DNA of 33,786 nt from DASYQV01 sp036005125 (lineage in GTDB: Bacteria > Acidobacteriota > Vicinamibacteria > Vicinamibacterales > UBA2999): the NCBI GenBank assembly GCA_036005125.1, contig DASYQV010000063.1, forward strand, positions 1-33,786, written 5' to 3'. Under the pieces are notes generated by a model. The model was not told where the DNA came from and searched no databases. It saw only the letters and a program-made list of their open reading frames with translations. Of this stretch, positions 27,332 to 33,786 are shown piece after piece. Positions within the stretch are counted from its first letter, which is position 1, and each line of letters begins with the position of its first letter. Position numbers and translations under genes: made by a program.

Positions 27332-28079
27332 AGAATTCCTTCCAGATCGCAAAGAGCGCCGCCATCGCAACAACCGGCACCGCGTCGGCGCGCAGCGTGC
27401 GGCTGCCGAGCGTCACGAGACGGCACGTGGCCGCAGCCTGTTCGATCTCCGATCGCTCCCATCCACCTTCGGGCCCGACCAGCACCGTGGTCTCGCGCGG
27501 ACGCTGGCCGTCGAGATCCGAGAGCGATACGACTTCGGCCGCAGCCGAGGGCTCGACGAACATCAATCCCGGTCCGGGCAGCATCCGTTCGGCGAGCGCC
27601 ACCGTGACCCGCTCGAGGGCGCACGGGGCCAGCACGGGCGGCACGACCGCGCGGCCGCACTGCTTGGCCGAAGCCACGGCAACCCGCTGCCACCGTGCCT
27701 GCCGTCGTCCCCGCTCGAGCGCCGCGAGCGCGATCTCGCTGCGCGCGGACACGACCGGTTGGATAGCAGCCACGCCCATCATCACCGCATCGCGCACGAT
27801 GTCGTCCATTTTGTCGCCTTTGACCACGGCCTGCGCCAGCGTCACCGCCACGCCGGCTTCGCGAGCCGAGGGCTCGCGCGCCGCGCCGAGCTGCACCGAC
27901 GCGCCGCCCTTCCCCGTTCGCACGACAACGCCCTCGAACTCGTGGCCGAGCCCGTCGAACACGATGACGGCCGCGCCCGCCGCGAGCCGCAGCACGCGCG
28001 TGAGGTGCTGCGCTTCATCCCCGGGCAGCTCCGTCAGCTCACCTGGCCGCGCGCCGGGCGCGAAGAATCGCGGAATCAC
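27330..28079 (-). CDS. rsmE: 16S rRNA (uracil1498-N3)-methyltransferase RsmE
   Basis: SPOUT-class enzyme methylating U1498 of 16S rRNA. 249 residues. The N-terminal PUA-like domain reads MIPRFFAPGARPG and GDEAQHLTRVLRLAAG. The SPOUT domain has VVKGDKMDDIVRDAVMMGV and the knot motifs TTVLVGPEGGWERSEIEQA and VTLGSRTLRADAVPVVAMAA. The start is GTG at 28079, judged by the family N-terminus and by TATAAT six bases upstream. A longer open frame exists upstream but crosses the promoter and the kinase gene. Confidence 0.95.
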   Translation of the reverse strand: MIPRFFAPGARPGELTELPGDEAQHLTRVLRLAAGAAVIVFDGLGHEFEGVVVRTGKGGASVQLGAAREPSAREAGVAVTLAQAVVKGDKMDDIVRDAVMMGVAAIQPVVSARSEIALAALERGRRQARWQRVAVASAKQCGRAVVPPVLAPCALERVTVALAERMLPGPGLMFVEPSAAAEVVSLSDLDGQRPRETTVLVGPEGGWERSEIEQAAATCRLVTLGSRTLRADAVPVVAMAALFAIWKEF

Positions 28080-28091
28080 GCCGCGATTATA
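28080..28091 (-). promoter_or_regulatory. TATAAT -10 box six bases before the rsmE GTG (leaderless start)
   Basis: On the minus strand TATAAT (28091-28086) is followed by CGCGGC and GTG at 28079. No ribosome-binding site and no strong -35 are seen. This is the same spacing as for xdhC and hicB. Confidence 0.65.
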
Positions 28092-28117
28092 GGCGGCTGT
28101 TATACTCGCCCAGCCCT

Positions 28118-28187
28118 TTATGCGGTCCAAAGGGGAGTTTTGTCCACGCTGTTGGGCCGCATAACGGACTAGGCGCGGAAGCGCGCC
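28118..28187. repeat. Two small palindromes upstream of the kinase gene
   Basis: TTATGCGG (28118-28125) pairs with CCGCATAA (28157-28164), extended by CCAA/TTGG. Next, GGCGCG (28172-28177) pairs with CGCGCC (28182-28187), followed by AAAAA. The second looks like the hairpin at 30766-30782, sharing TAGGCGCG...GAAGCGCGCCA. Confidence 0.7.
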
Positions 28188-28199
28188 AAAAAGGCACTG

Positions 28200-28283
28200 G
28201 GCCCAACCAGCCAAGGGCTCTGTCCACAGTGTCTCGCGAGCTAACCGGATATCACAGGCAAAGAGCCCTTGGCTGGTTGGGCC
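28200..28283. repeat. Perfect 22-bp inverted repeat touching the kinase ATG (copy H of the palindrome family)
   Basis: The 22 bases at 28200-28221 are exactly complementary to 28262-28283, and the ATG is at 28284. The 40-base loop holds ATATCACAGG. CAAGGGCTCTG, ATATCACAGG and GCCCTTG occur in the same order as in copy A (2434-2482, minus strand). Folding would bury the region just before the start codon. Confidence 0.85.
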
Positions 28284-29252
28284 ATGTTTTTCCGCGGCCA
28301 GATTGTCGGCAAGTACCGCATCCTGTCTCCCCTCGGCAGCGGTGGTTTCGGCACCGTCTACCTCGCCGTCGATACGTGGATCGACAAGAAAGTGGCGATC
28401 AAGGTTCCACACAAGCAGAACCTCGATTTCACGGAATTGTTGAAAGAGCCCCGGCTGCTGGCCAGCCTGAGTCACCCGAACATCGTGGCGATTCTCACGG
28501 CGGAGAAGCAGGACGGCCTGTTCTTCATCGTGATGGAATACGTGCAGGGCGAAACGCTGGAGCAGATCGTGGAACGGGAAGGTGCGCTCGACCTCGGGCG
28601 CGCGCTGGATTTCACCTGCCAGATCTGCAACGCCGTGGACCACGCCCATCGTGCCGGCGTCATCCATCGGGACCTGCGACCCGGGAACATGCTCGTCTCC
28701 GAAACCGGACTCCTCAAGGTCACCGACTTCGGCACGTCGCGCTTCCTCGAGATTGCGGCGCACGGCACCACGGTCGTCGGAAGCCCGCCGTACATGGCTC
28801 CGGAACAATTCCACGGCAAAGCGGTGTTCGCGAGCGACATCTATTCGGTCGGCGTGACGATGTATCAGATGCTGACCGGCGTGCTGCCGTATGACACGCC
28901 CGCGCCGGCCGACATCGAGAGGCTCATGCGCGGCGAGCTGGTGTCGCCGCCACGGCTGAAGAACAGCCGGATTCCCAAGTCGTTGAACGACATCGTGCTG
29001 AGGGCGCTTTCTCCAGATCTCACCGTCCGTTATGCGCGCGCGGCCGACCTGCTCGAGGACGTGCTGGCAGTTCGCAGCGGCACGGCGGTTCGAACGGCAG
29101 AGCGCGGCGCGGGAGTCGGTGGCGACCTGATGGCCGAGATCCAGACGCGTCTCAAGGCGAGGGAAATGCCTCACGCCCGATTCTGCTGGCACTGCAACAA
29201 GCCACTCCATGCAAGATCGGATCGCTGTCCGTTCTGCGGAGAGGCGCAATAA
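28284..29252 (+). CDS. Ser/Thr protein kinase with C-terminal zinc ribbon
   Basis: 322 residues, apparently cytoplasmic, as no membrane helix is visible. Kinase domain at about 8-260: P-loop LGSGGFGTV, Lys40 in VAIKV, helix-C Glu55, catalytic loop HRDLRPGN (128-135), DFG at 148-150, and APE in YMAPEQF. The catalytic-loop Lys usual in Ser/Thr kinases (HRDLKPxN) is Arg132. The C-terminus carries two CxxC pairs (FCWHCNKPL and RCPFCGEAQ), a zinc-ribbon-like tail. The ATG at 28284 directly follows the inverted repeat. A TTG at 28269 lies inside it. No ribosome-binding site is visible. Targets are unknown. Confidence 0.92.
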   Translation: MFFRGQIVGKYRILSPLGSGGFGTVYLAVDTWIDKKVAIKVPHKQNLDFTELLKEPRLLASLSHPNIVAILTAEKQDGLFFIVMEYVQGETLEQIVEREGALDLGRALDFTCQICNAVDHAHRAGVIHRDLRPGNMLVSETGLLKVTDFGTSRFLEIAAHGTTVVGSPPYMAPEQFHGKAVFASDIYSVGVTMYQMLTGVLPYDTPAPADIERLMRGELVSPPRLKNSRIPKSLNDIVLRALSPDLTVRYARAADLLEDVLAVRSGTAVRTAERGAGVGGDLMAEIQTRLKAREMPHARFCWHCNKPLHARSDRCPFCGEAQ

Positions 29253-29327
29253 ACCGATCACCTGGGTCGGAACCCGCGCGCGGCTTTGCTGCATCATGAG
29301 CAGGATCGTGTGTTCAGGGAGTCATTC

Positions 29328-30734
29328 ATGAGCATCGTCATCAGGGTGGTCTGCGGTGCGCTGATGGTGTGTGCAACGACGTGGCCGGGACTCGCGGCGC
29401 AAGCAGCGCGAGCCCGGGCCGAACCGGGCGTTCTGTTCACAGGCGTGCGGGTGATCGTCGGCGATGGCACGGTGATCGAGAACGGCGCGTTCCTCGTCCA
29501 GCGCGACATGATCATGCAGGTCGGCAAGGCGGGCGAGATTCACGCGCCGAAAGGCACGATGACGGTCGACCTGAATGGCCGGACTGTCATCCCCGCCATC
29601 GTGAACGCCCACTCGCATCTGGGATGGGAGAAGTACACGAGTTGGGGAAGCGAGAACTTCACCCGCGAGAATCTCATCGATCATCTCTATCGCCACGCGT
29701 ACTACGGGGTCGGCACCGTGATTTCCACGGGGAGCGACAAAGAAGAAATCGCCCTGCAAGTCGAACACGAGCAGCGCCTGGGCAAGGTCGGCGGCGCGCA
29801 CTACGTGGCATCCCCGGGTATTGGCGTCCCCGGGGGCGGGCCGAACCCGAACTTCACGGCCGACAAGGGCTTCTGGGGTCAGCACGGCGTGACGACACCA
29901 GAGGAGGCACGACGGGTCGTTCGAGACGAAGCGGCCAAGGGGATCCGCGTCCTCAAGATCTGGGTCGATGCGCGGGACGAGCGGCGCGGAACCGGGGTGA
30001 AGCTGCAGCCTGATATCTATCGCGCGATCGTTGATGAGGCCATCGTCCACGATATCCGGGTCCTGGCACATGCACCGGCGCTGGAGGATCACAAGATCCT
30101 TCTTCGAGCCGGTGTCCGGCGACTCATTCACGGGCCGAGCGACGTCGACGACGAATGGATCGGGTTGATGCGCCAGCGGAACGCCTTCCTGATTCCCACG
30201 GTGGGCGGACTGTTCCGCGATCCGGAGTACTACAAGGATCCGTTCTTCCGCGAACACGTCTCTTCAGCGGTGCTCGTGCGCCTCGCCAATCCTCGCTTGA
30301 CCGTCCCGATCGGTCAGGCAACTGCGTCCACGCCCAACCCGGCCGCTGCGACGCAGGCGCGACAGAAGCGAACGAGAGATTTCGCGAGGATGAACGAGGC
30401 CGGCATTCAGATCATGTTGGGCGCCGATGCCGGGTGGGGCCCCACGGGAACGGTGGTGGGCACCTTCTTCGGTTACGCGGAGCACGAGGAGCTGGCGGCT
30501 TTCGTCCGGATGGGCATGACGCCGGCACAGGCGATTGTCGCGGCGACCATGCGCCCGGCTCAGGCTTTCGGCTTGACCGACGTGGGCACCATCGCGTCGG
30601 GCAAGAGCGCCGATTTCGTGGTGCTCGATGCCAATCCGCTCGACGACATCGCGAACCTGCGTCGGATATCGAAGGTGTATCTACGGGGCGAGGAGCTCGA
30701 TCGTCTCGCCCTGCGGAAGGCCTGGACCAGGTAG
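29328..30734 (+). CDS. Secreted amidohydrolase
   Basis: 468 residues. Signal peptide: residues 1-27, with core VVCGALMVCATTWPGLAAQA. Metal-site motifs: His95-Ser-His97 (IVNAHSHLGW), Lys in IRVLKIWVDARDERRG, His in RVLAHAPALED and RLIHGPSDVDD, Asp in MLGADAGWGPTGT. The C-terminal beta-strands GTIASGKSADFVVLDANPLD are typical of the superfamily. Same broad subgroup as the gene at 25904 but well diverged. ATG 29328 has AGGGAG upstream; an upstream in-frame start at 29286 is less likely. Substrate unknown. It lies 75 bases after the kinase. Confidence 0.9.
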   Translation: MSIVIRVVCGALMVCATTWPGLAAQAARARAEPGVLFTGVRVIVGDGTVIENGAFLVQRDMIMQVGKAGEIHAPKGTMTVDLNGRTVIPAIVNAHSHLGWEKYTSWGSENFTRENLIDHLYRHAYYGVGTVISTGSDKEEIALQVEHEQRLGKVGGAHYVASPGIGVPGGGPNPNFTADKGFWGQHGVTTPEEARRVVRDEAAKGIRVLKIWVDARDERRGTGVKLQPDIYRAIVDEAIVHDIRVLAHAPALEDHKILLRAGVRRLIHGPSDVDDEWIGLMRQRNAFLIPTVGGLFRDPEYYKDPFFREHVSSAVLVRLANPRLTVPIGQATASTPNPAAATQARQKRTRDFARMNEAGIQIMLGADAGWGPTGTVVGTFFGYAEHEELAAFVRMGMTPAQAIVAATMRPAQAFGLTDVGTIASGKSADFVVLDANPLDDIANLRRISKVYLRGEELDRLALRKAWTR

Positions 30735-30765
30735 CGCCAGGACCGGCGAACCAGCCAAAAGATCT

Positions 30766-30782
30766 GGCGCGCTTCGCGCGCC
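30766..30782. terminator. Hairpin between convergent amidohydrolase and transglycosylase genes
   Basis: GGCGCGC (30766-30772), loop TTC, GCGCGCC (30776-30782): a perfect 7-bp GC stem at the meeting point of two convergent genes. It includes one base of the transglycosylase stop codon. It lacks a T-run, so action as a terminator is an inference. Confidence 0.5.
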
Positions 30783-31321
30783 TAACGAACGCGCGCCATC
30801 AGCCCCGCGACGCGTTTGACGTAGTGCTGGGTCTCTGGAAACGGGGGTACCGCGCCGTACTTCGCCACGGCGGCCGCCCCGGCGTTGTAGCTCGCGACCG
30901 CCAGCGTGACGTCGCCGCCGTGGAGGTCGAGCAACCGGCGCAGATGCCGCGCCCCGGCCATGACGTTCTCTCTCGGATCGAACGGATCTGCGACACCCAG
31001 TTCCTCGGCGAGCTCCGGCATCAACTGCATCAATCCCAGTGCGCCGGCGCGAGAAACGGCTGATGGATCGAACGCCGACTCGGTCTGCATCACCGAGCGG
31101 ATGAGCGCGGAGTCCACTCTGAACGTCGCGGCGGCTTCCCGGATGAGAGCGTTGTACGCGCGCCAGGGCGGCACGGCCAGAAAACTTTCGATCGAGACGA
31201 TCACATTCGGGTGCGCCACGACCTTTACCGCCGCCGTCTTCAGATGGGCGCGCAACGTGGCCGGCTGGAGTTGGTGAGGAAACGCCAGCGTGAGCGTCGT
31301 GAACAGGAAGCTGCGGAGCAT
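30782..31321 (-). CDS. Small secreted lytic transglycosylase (SLT domain)
   Basis: 179 residues. The hydrophobic N-terminus (MLRSFLFTTLTLAFPHQLQP) looks like a short signal peptide. The SLT domain covers most of the rest, with catalytic Glu81 in MQTESAFDPSAVSRAGALG, GLMQLMPELAEELG, VMAGARHLRRLLDLHGGD and VASYNAGAAAVAKYG. Such enzymes cut peptidoglycan between MurNAc and GlcNAc and often serve wall turnover or assembly of envelope machines. The ATG at 31321 lacks a ribosome-binding site. The frame stays open upstream, but those codons look like a shadow of another frame (see 31240-31473). Confidence 0.88.
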   Translation of the reverse strand: MLRSFLFTTLTLAFPHQLQPATLRAHLKTAAVKVVAHPNVIVSIESFLAVPPWRAYNALIREAAATFRVDSALIRSVMQTESAFDPSAVSRAGALGLMQLMPELAEELGVADPFDPRENVMAGARHLRRLLDLHGGDVTLAVASYNAGAAAVAKYGAVPPFPETQHYVKRVAGLMARVR

Positions 31322-31473
31322 TGCGCGGCGGCGGTCACCACGACGCCGGTCCGGACCGCTTCGTGGATGCGCTCGCCGCTCGTGATGACGACGGTCGCCC
31401 CCTTGACGCACCCCCAGAGGAGGATGCGGATGAGACAGCCCGAGCTGGACAGCCATTGCTCATGAAGGAGCAA
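31240..31473 (-). CDS. Possible small ORF overlapping the transglycosylase start, uncertain
   Basis: 77 codons from a TTG at 31473. The stretch GCLIRILLWGCVKGATVVIT then SGERIHEAVRTGVVVTAAA uses almost only G or C at third positions over about 38 codons, as real genes here do, while the other frames do not read like protein. Beyond that it enters the transglycosylase gene out of frame. It may be a small gene with translation coupled to the transglycosylase, or the remnant of a longer gene. I do not recognise a family. Confidence 0.3.
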   Translation of the reverse strand: MLLHEQWLSSSGCLIRILLWGCVKGATVVITSGERIHEAVRTGVVVTAAAQCSAASCSRRSRWRFLTNSSRPRCAPI

Positions 31474-31695
31474 TAGCTGGTCCGAACGAGATTAAAGGAC
31501 CTGGGCGTCCCCCCATCCGGACCTGACCAAAGGTCCTCGCCGGGTCGTCTTTTGTGGAAAAAGCAAAGCCCCCTCAAAGGCGCCCTGCCGGAACCTTTTT
31601 ACATGTTCCCGTGACAAGTCGTCCTGAACTGCAAATACTATTCATACCAACACCGGACGCTCGAGCTGGGTCCGGCACGATGGAGGGTTACGGTA
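31455..31695. other. Structured spacer / leader upstream of ilvE
   Basis: This non-coding stretch holds several hairpins: ATTGCTC/GAGCAAT around 31455-31474; GGTCCG (31480-31485) with CGGACC; and AGGACCT with AGGTCCT around 31496-31535. It also holds AAAGG...CCTTTTT (31576-31600), a weak terminator-like hairpin on the plus strand ending in five T, 95 bases before the ilvE ATG. It could be an attenuator-type leader of ilvE. I could not match it to a known riboswitch or to a T-box. Confidence 0.35.
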
Positions 31696-32664
31696 ATGTC
31701 ATTTCCGGGCACCGGGAAAATCTGGATGAACGGGTCGCTCGTCGACTGGAAGGACGCGAACATCCACATCGCTTCCCACGTGATTCATTACGGCAGCGGC
31801 GTCTTCGAGGGCGCCCGGTGCTACGAGACGCGAACCGGTCCCGCGTGCTTCCGACTCGACGCCCACCTCCGGCGTCTGATTGAGTCCGCGAAGATTTACC
31901 GGATGGAGTCGCCCTACGATCAGACGATCATCTCCGCCGCGGTTCTCGAGACCATCCGGGCAAACGGCTTCAAGTCGTGCTACATCCGTCCGCTCATCTA
32001 TCGGGGCTACGAATCGCTCGGCGTCAACCCGTTTCCCTGTCCGGTCGACGTCGCCGTCCTCCTCTGGGAGTGGGGCGCGTACTTCACCGGCGAGTCGCTC
32101 GAACAAGGCATCGACGTGAAGGTCAGCACGTGGACCCGCCTCGCGCCGAACACGATTCCCGCCCTCGCCAAGAGCGTCGCCAACTATGCGAACTCGCAGC
32201 TCGTCAAGATGGAGGCGGTGATCGAAGGGTACGGCGAGGCCATTGCCCTCGATCACAATGGTCTGGTCAGCGAAGGCAGCGGCCAGAACATCTTCCTCGT
32301 ACGTGACGGAATTCTGTATACGCCTCCGATCTCGTCATCGATCCTCGGCGGGATCACGCGCGACTCGGTGATGACCATCGCACGCGAGCTCGGCTATGAG
32401 GTCAGCGAGCAGGTGCTGCCGCGCGAGATGCTGTATCTGGCAGATGAGGCGTTCTTCGCGGGGACCGCCGTCGAGGTGACGCCGATCAGGTCGATCGACA
32501 AGATCAAAATCGGCAGCGGTCGCCGCGGCGCGATCACCGAGACGATTCAGCGTACCTTCTTCGACATCGTCCGCGGGGAGATTCCCGACACGCACGGCTG
32601 GCTCACTCCTGTTCAGTCTGGGGCCGGGGTTGGCGCTAGTTCCGGGGGCGCGAAAGCCCGATAA
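31696..32664 (+). CDS. ilvE: Branched-chain amino acid aminotransferase
   Basis: PLP enzyme interconverting Leu, Ile and Val with their 2-oxo acids. 322 residues, fold type IV. Landmarks are HVIHYGSGVFEGARCYET, RPLIYRGYESLG, catalytic Lys159 in PALAKSVANYANSQL, SEGSGQNIFLV, GITRDSVMTIARELG and EAFFAGTAVEVTPI. ATG 31696 has GGAGGG nine bases upstream. The last 15 residues are a Gly/Ala-rich tail. The next gene starts 7 bases after the stop. Confidence 0.96.
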   Translation: MSFPGTGKIWMNGSLVDWKDANIHIASHVIHYGSGVFEGARCYETRTGPACFRLDAHLRRLIESAKIYRMESPYDQTIISAAVLETIRANGFKSCYIRPLIYRGYESLGVNPFPCPVDVAVLLWEWGAYFTGESLEQGIDVKVSTWTRLAPNTIPALAKSVANYANSQLVKMEAVIEGYGEAIALDHNGLVSEGSGQNIFLVRDGILYTPPISSSILGGITRDSVMTIARELGYEVSEQVLPREMLYLADEAFFAGTAVEVTPIRSIDKIKIGSGRRGAITETIQRTFFDIVRGEIPDTHGWLTPVQSGAGVGASSGGAKAR

Positions 32665-32671
32665 TCAGGAG
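32660..32671 (+). promoter_or_regulatory. GATAAT box six bases before the pilT-like GTG
   Basis: GATAAT (32660-32665), CAGGAG, GTG at 32672. AGGAG here touches the start codon and so is badly placed as a ribosome-binding site. The spacing instead equals the leaderless promoters of xdhC, hicB and rsmE. Read-through from ilvE is the alternative. Confidence 0.35.
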
Positions 32672-33786
32672 GTGCACGTCAACGACCTCCTGAAGATTGC
32701 CGTCGAGGCGGGCGCCTCGGACCTGCATCTCAAAGCCGGCAGCTACCCGATGATGCGCGTGCGCGGCACGCTCACGCCCGTCGTCGAGGACCGGAGACTC
32801 GAGCACGACGACCTCGTCGCCATGGCCGCCGCGGTGCTGCCGACGGCGCACCGCGAGAAGTTCAAGGAAAACCACGAAGTCGATCTCGCGTACAGCGTCG
32901 CGGGCCTCGGCCGGTTCCGTTGCAATGCGTTTCAGCAGCGAGGCACGGTCGGGATGATCTTCCGCGTCATCCCGATGACCGTGGCCACCATCGACGAGCT
33001 GTCGCTGCCACGGGTACTGAAGAGGATTGCGGCCGAAGAGCGGGGCCTGGTGCTCGTAACGGGCACGACCGGCAGCGGCAAGAGCACGACGCTCGCGGCC
33101 ATGATCGACGAGATCAACGCGACGCGCACGGCGCACATCATCACCGTGGAGGATCCGATCGAGTACCTCCACCGCGACAACCGGTCCATCATCAACCAGC
33201 GCGAGATCGGTGTTGACACCCAGTCGTTTTCGCACGCGCTTCGGAGCGCGCTGCGGCAGGATCCCGACGTCATCCTCGTGGGCGAGATGCGCGATCACGA
33301 GACGATCGGAACGGCGCTGCTGGCGGCCGAAACCGGCCATCTGGTCTTCTCGACGCTCCACACGCTCGACGCCACCGAAACGGTCAATCGCATCATCGCG
33401 GTGTTTCCACCGCATCAGCAGAAGCAGATCCGGATTCAGCTCGCGAGCGTGCTCAAGGCGGTCATCTCGCAGCGCCTGATCCCGAAGTCGGATGGCAGGG
33501 GGCGCTCCCCGGCTGTCGAGGTCCTGATCACCACGGCCTTCATCCGCGACTGCATCGTCGACAAGGAGAAAACGCACCAGATTCCCAGCGCCATCGCACA
33601 GGGCACGTCGCAGTACGGGATGCAGACGTTCGACCAGTCGATCTTCACCCTGTTCGAACAGGGACACATCTCCTACGAGGAGGCACTGCGGTGGGCCTCG
33701 AACGTCGACGAGTTCAAGCTCAGGGTGCAGGGCATCTCCACGACGGCCGACATGGCGCGCGACTCCATGGCCCGCAGCGCCCAGGC
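32672..33786 (+). CDS. pilT: PilT-like type IV pilus retraction ATPase, 3' end cut by window edge
   Basis: Hexameric ATPase that powers pilus retraction (twitching, DNA uptake). 371 codons are present without a stop. N-terminal PAS-like part: VHVNDLLKIAVEAGASDLHL. Walker A GTTGSGKST begins near residue 131. The Asp box is ITVEDPIEYLH, the Walker B region DVILVGEMRD is near residue 199, and the His box is TGHLVFSTLHTLDA. The PilT-specific AIRNLIRE motif is changed to FIRDCIVDKEKTHQ. The start is taken as GTG 32672, which fits the family N-terminus. A pilus link to comEC at the other end of the window is plausible but not shown. Confidence 0.93.
   Translation, partial: MHVNDLLKIAVEAGASDLHLKAGSYPMMRVRGTLTPVVEDRRLEHDDLVAMAAAVLPTAHREKFKENHEVDLAYSVAGLGRFRCNAFQQRGTVGMIFRVIPMTVATIDELSLPRVLKRIAAEERGLVLVTGTTGSGKSTTLAAMIDEINATRTAHIITVEDPIEYLHRDNRSIINQREIGVDTQSFSHALRSALRQDPDVILVGEMRDHETIGTALLAAETGHLVFSTLHTLDATETVNRIIAVFPPHQQKQIRIQLASVLKAVISQRLIPKSDGRGRSPAVEVLITTAFIRDCIVDKEKTHQIPSAIAQGTSQYGMQTFDQSIFTLFEQGHISYEEALRWASNVDEFKLRVQGISTTADMARDSMARSAQ

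Noticed and set aside
22845..28167. 13-base match GGCCGCATAACGG at 22845-22857 and 28155-28167 as a repeat family
   Set aside because: Exact 13-base matches are expected several times by chance in a GC-rich window of this size, and the surroundings do not align.
27330..29297. Extending rsmE upstream to a 655-codon frame
   Set aside because: The extension is antisense to the kinase and crosses the rsmE promoter; the family N-terminus begins at GTG 28079.
31480..31600. A known riboswitch (c-di-GMP-I, SAM, T-box) before ilvE
   Set aside because: Stems are present, but none of the conserved core sequences of these classes could be found on either strand.

Overview
The window looks like chromosomal DNA of a high-GC, free-living Gram-negative bacterium. 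I infer an Acidobacteriota of the Vicinamibacteria type. The reasons are a VWFA protein of the kind typical of Acidobacteria, a TonB-dependent receptor with an N-terminal carboxypeptidase-regulatory-like domain, bacillithiol synthesis (BshC), a PilT-type ATPase, strong GC3 bias, and intergenic spacers full of small palindromic tandem repeats. This rests on recognition only; no database search was possible. There are no rRNA or tRNA genes, phages, complete insertion sequences or CRISPR arrays that I can see.

Left block, 1-9053, all on the minus strand: a PEGA-domain membrane protein, carA, carB, a VWFA-domain secreted protein and comEC (cut by the left edge). The PEGA gene and carA overlap by 4 bases. 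The VWFA gene appears to take its signal peptide from an intergenic inverted repeat.

Centre, 9336-20252, all on the plus strand: bshC, a class A penicillin-binding protein, xdhC, an MtaD/TrzA-like aminohydrolase, then the heat-shock operon hrcA-grpE-dnaJ followed by prmA. A CIRCE-like operator lies exactly between the hrcA -10 box and its ATG. There is no dnaK in this operon.

Accessory stretch, 20337-27283: a TonB-dependent receptor (minus), a small secreted protein, an MFS transporter overlapping a membrane-anchored beta-propeller gene, a HicB antitoxin gene whose hicA partner is cut to a few codons, and a secreted amidohydrolase (minus). A 57-bp direct repeat marks a past duplication and deletion at the hicA site. 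This stretch separates prmA from rsmE, two genes that are neighbours in many bacteria.

Right block, 27330-33786: rsmE (minus), a Ser/Thr protein kinase with a C-terminal zinc ribbon, a second secreted amidohydrolase, a small lytic transglycosylase (minus), a branched-chain aminotransferase and a PilT-like ATPase (cut by the right edge).

Two genome-wide habits stand out. First, at least three and perhaps four genes have a -10 box followed by exactly six bases and the start codon, which implies leaderless mRNAs. Second, most longer spacers carry palindromes or arrays with a period of 7, 9, 11 or 13 bp, several followed by the reverse-complement array. Some of these have been taken into coding sequence.
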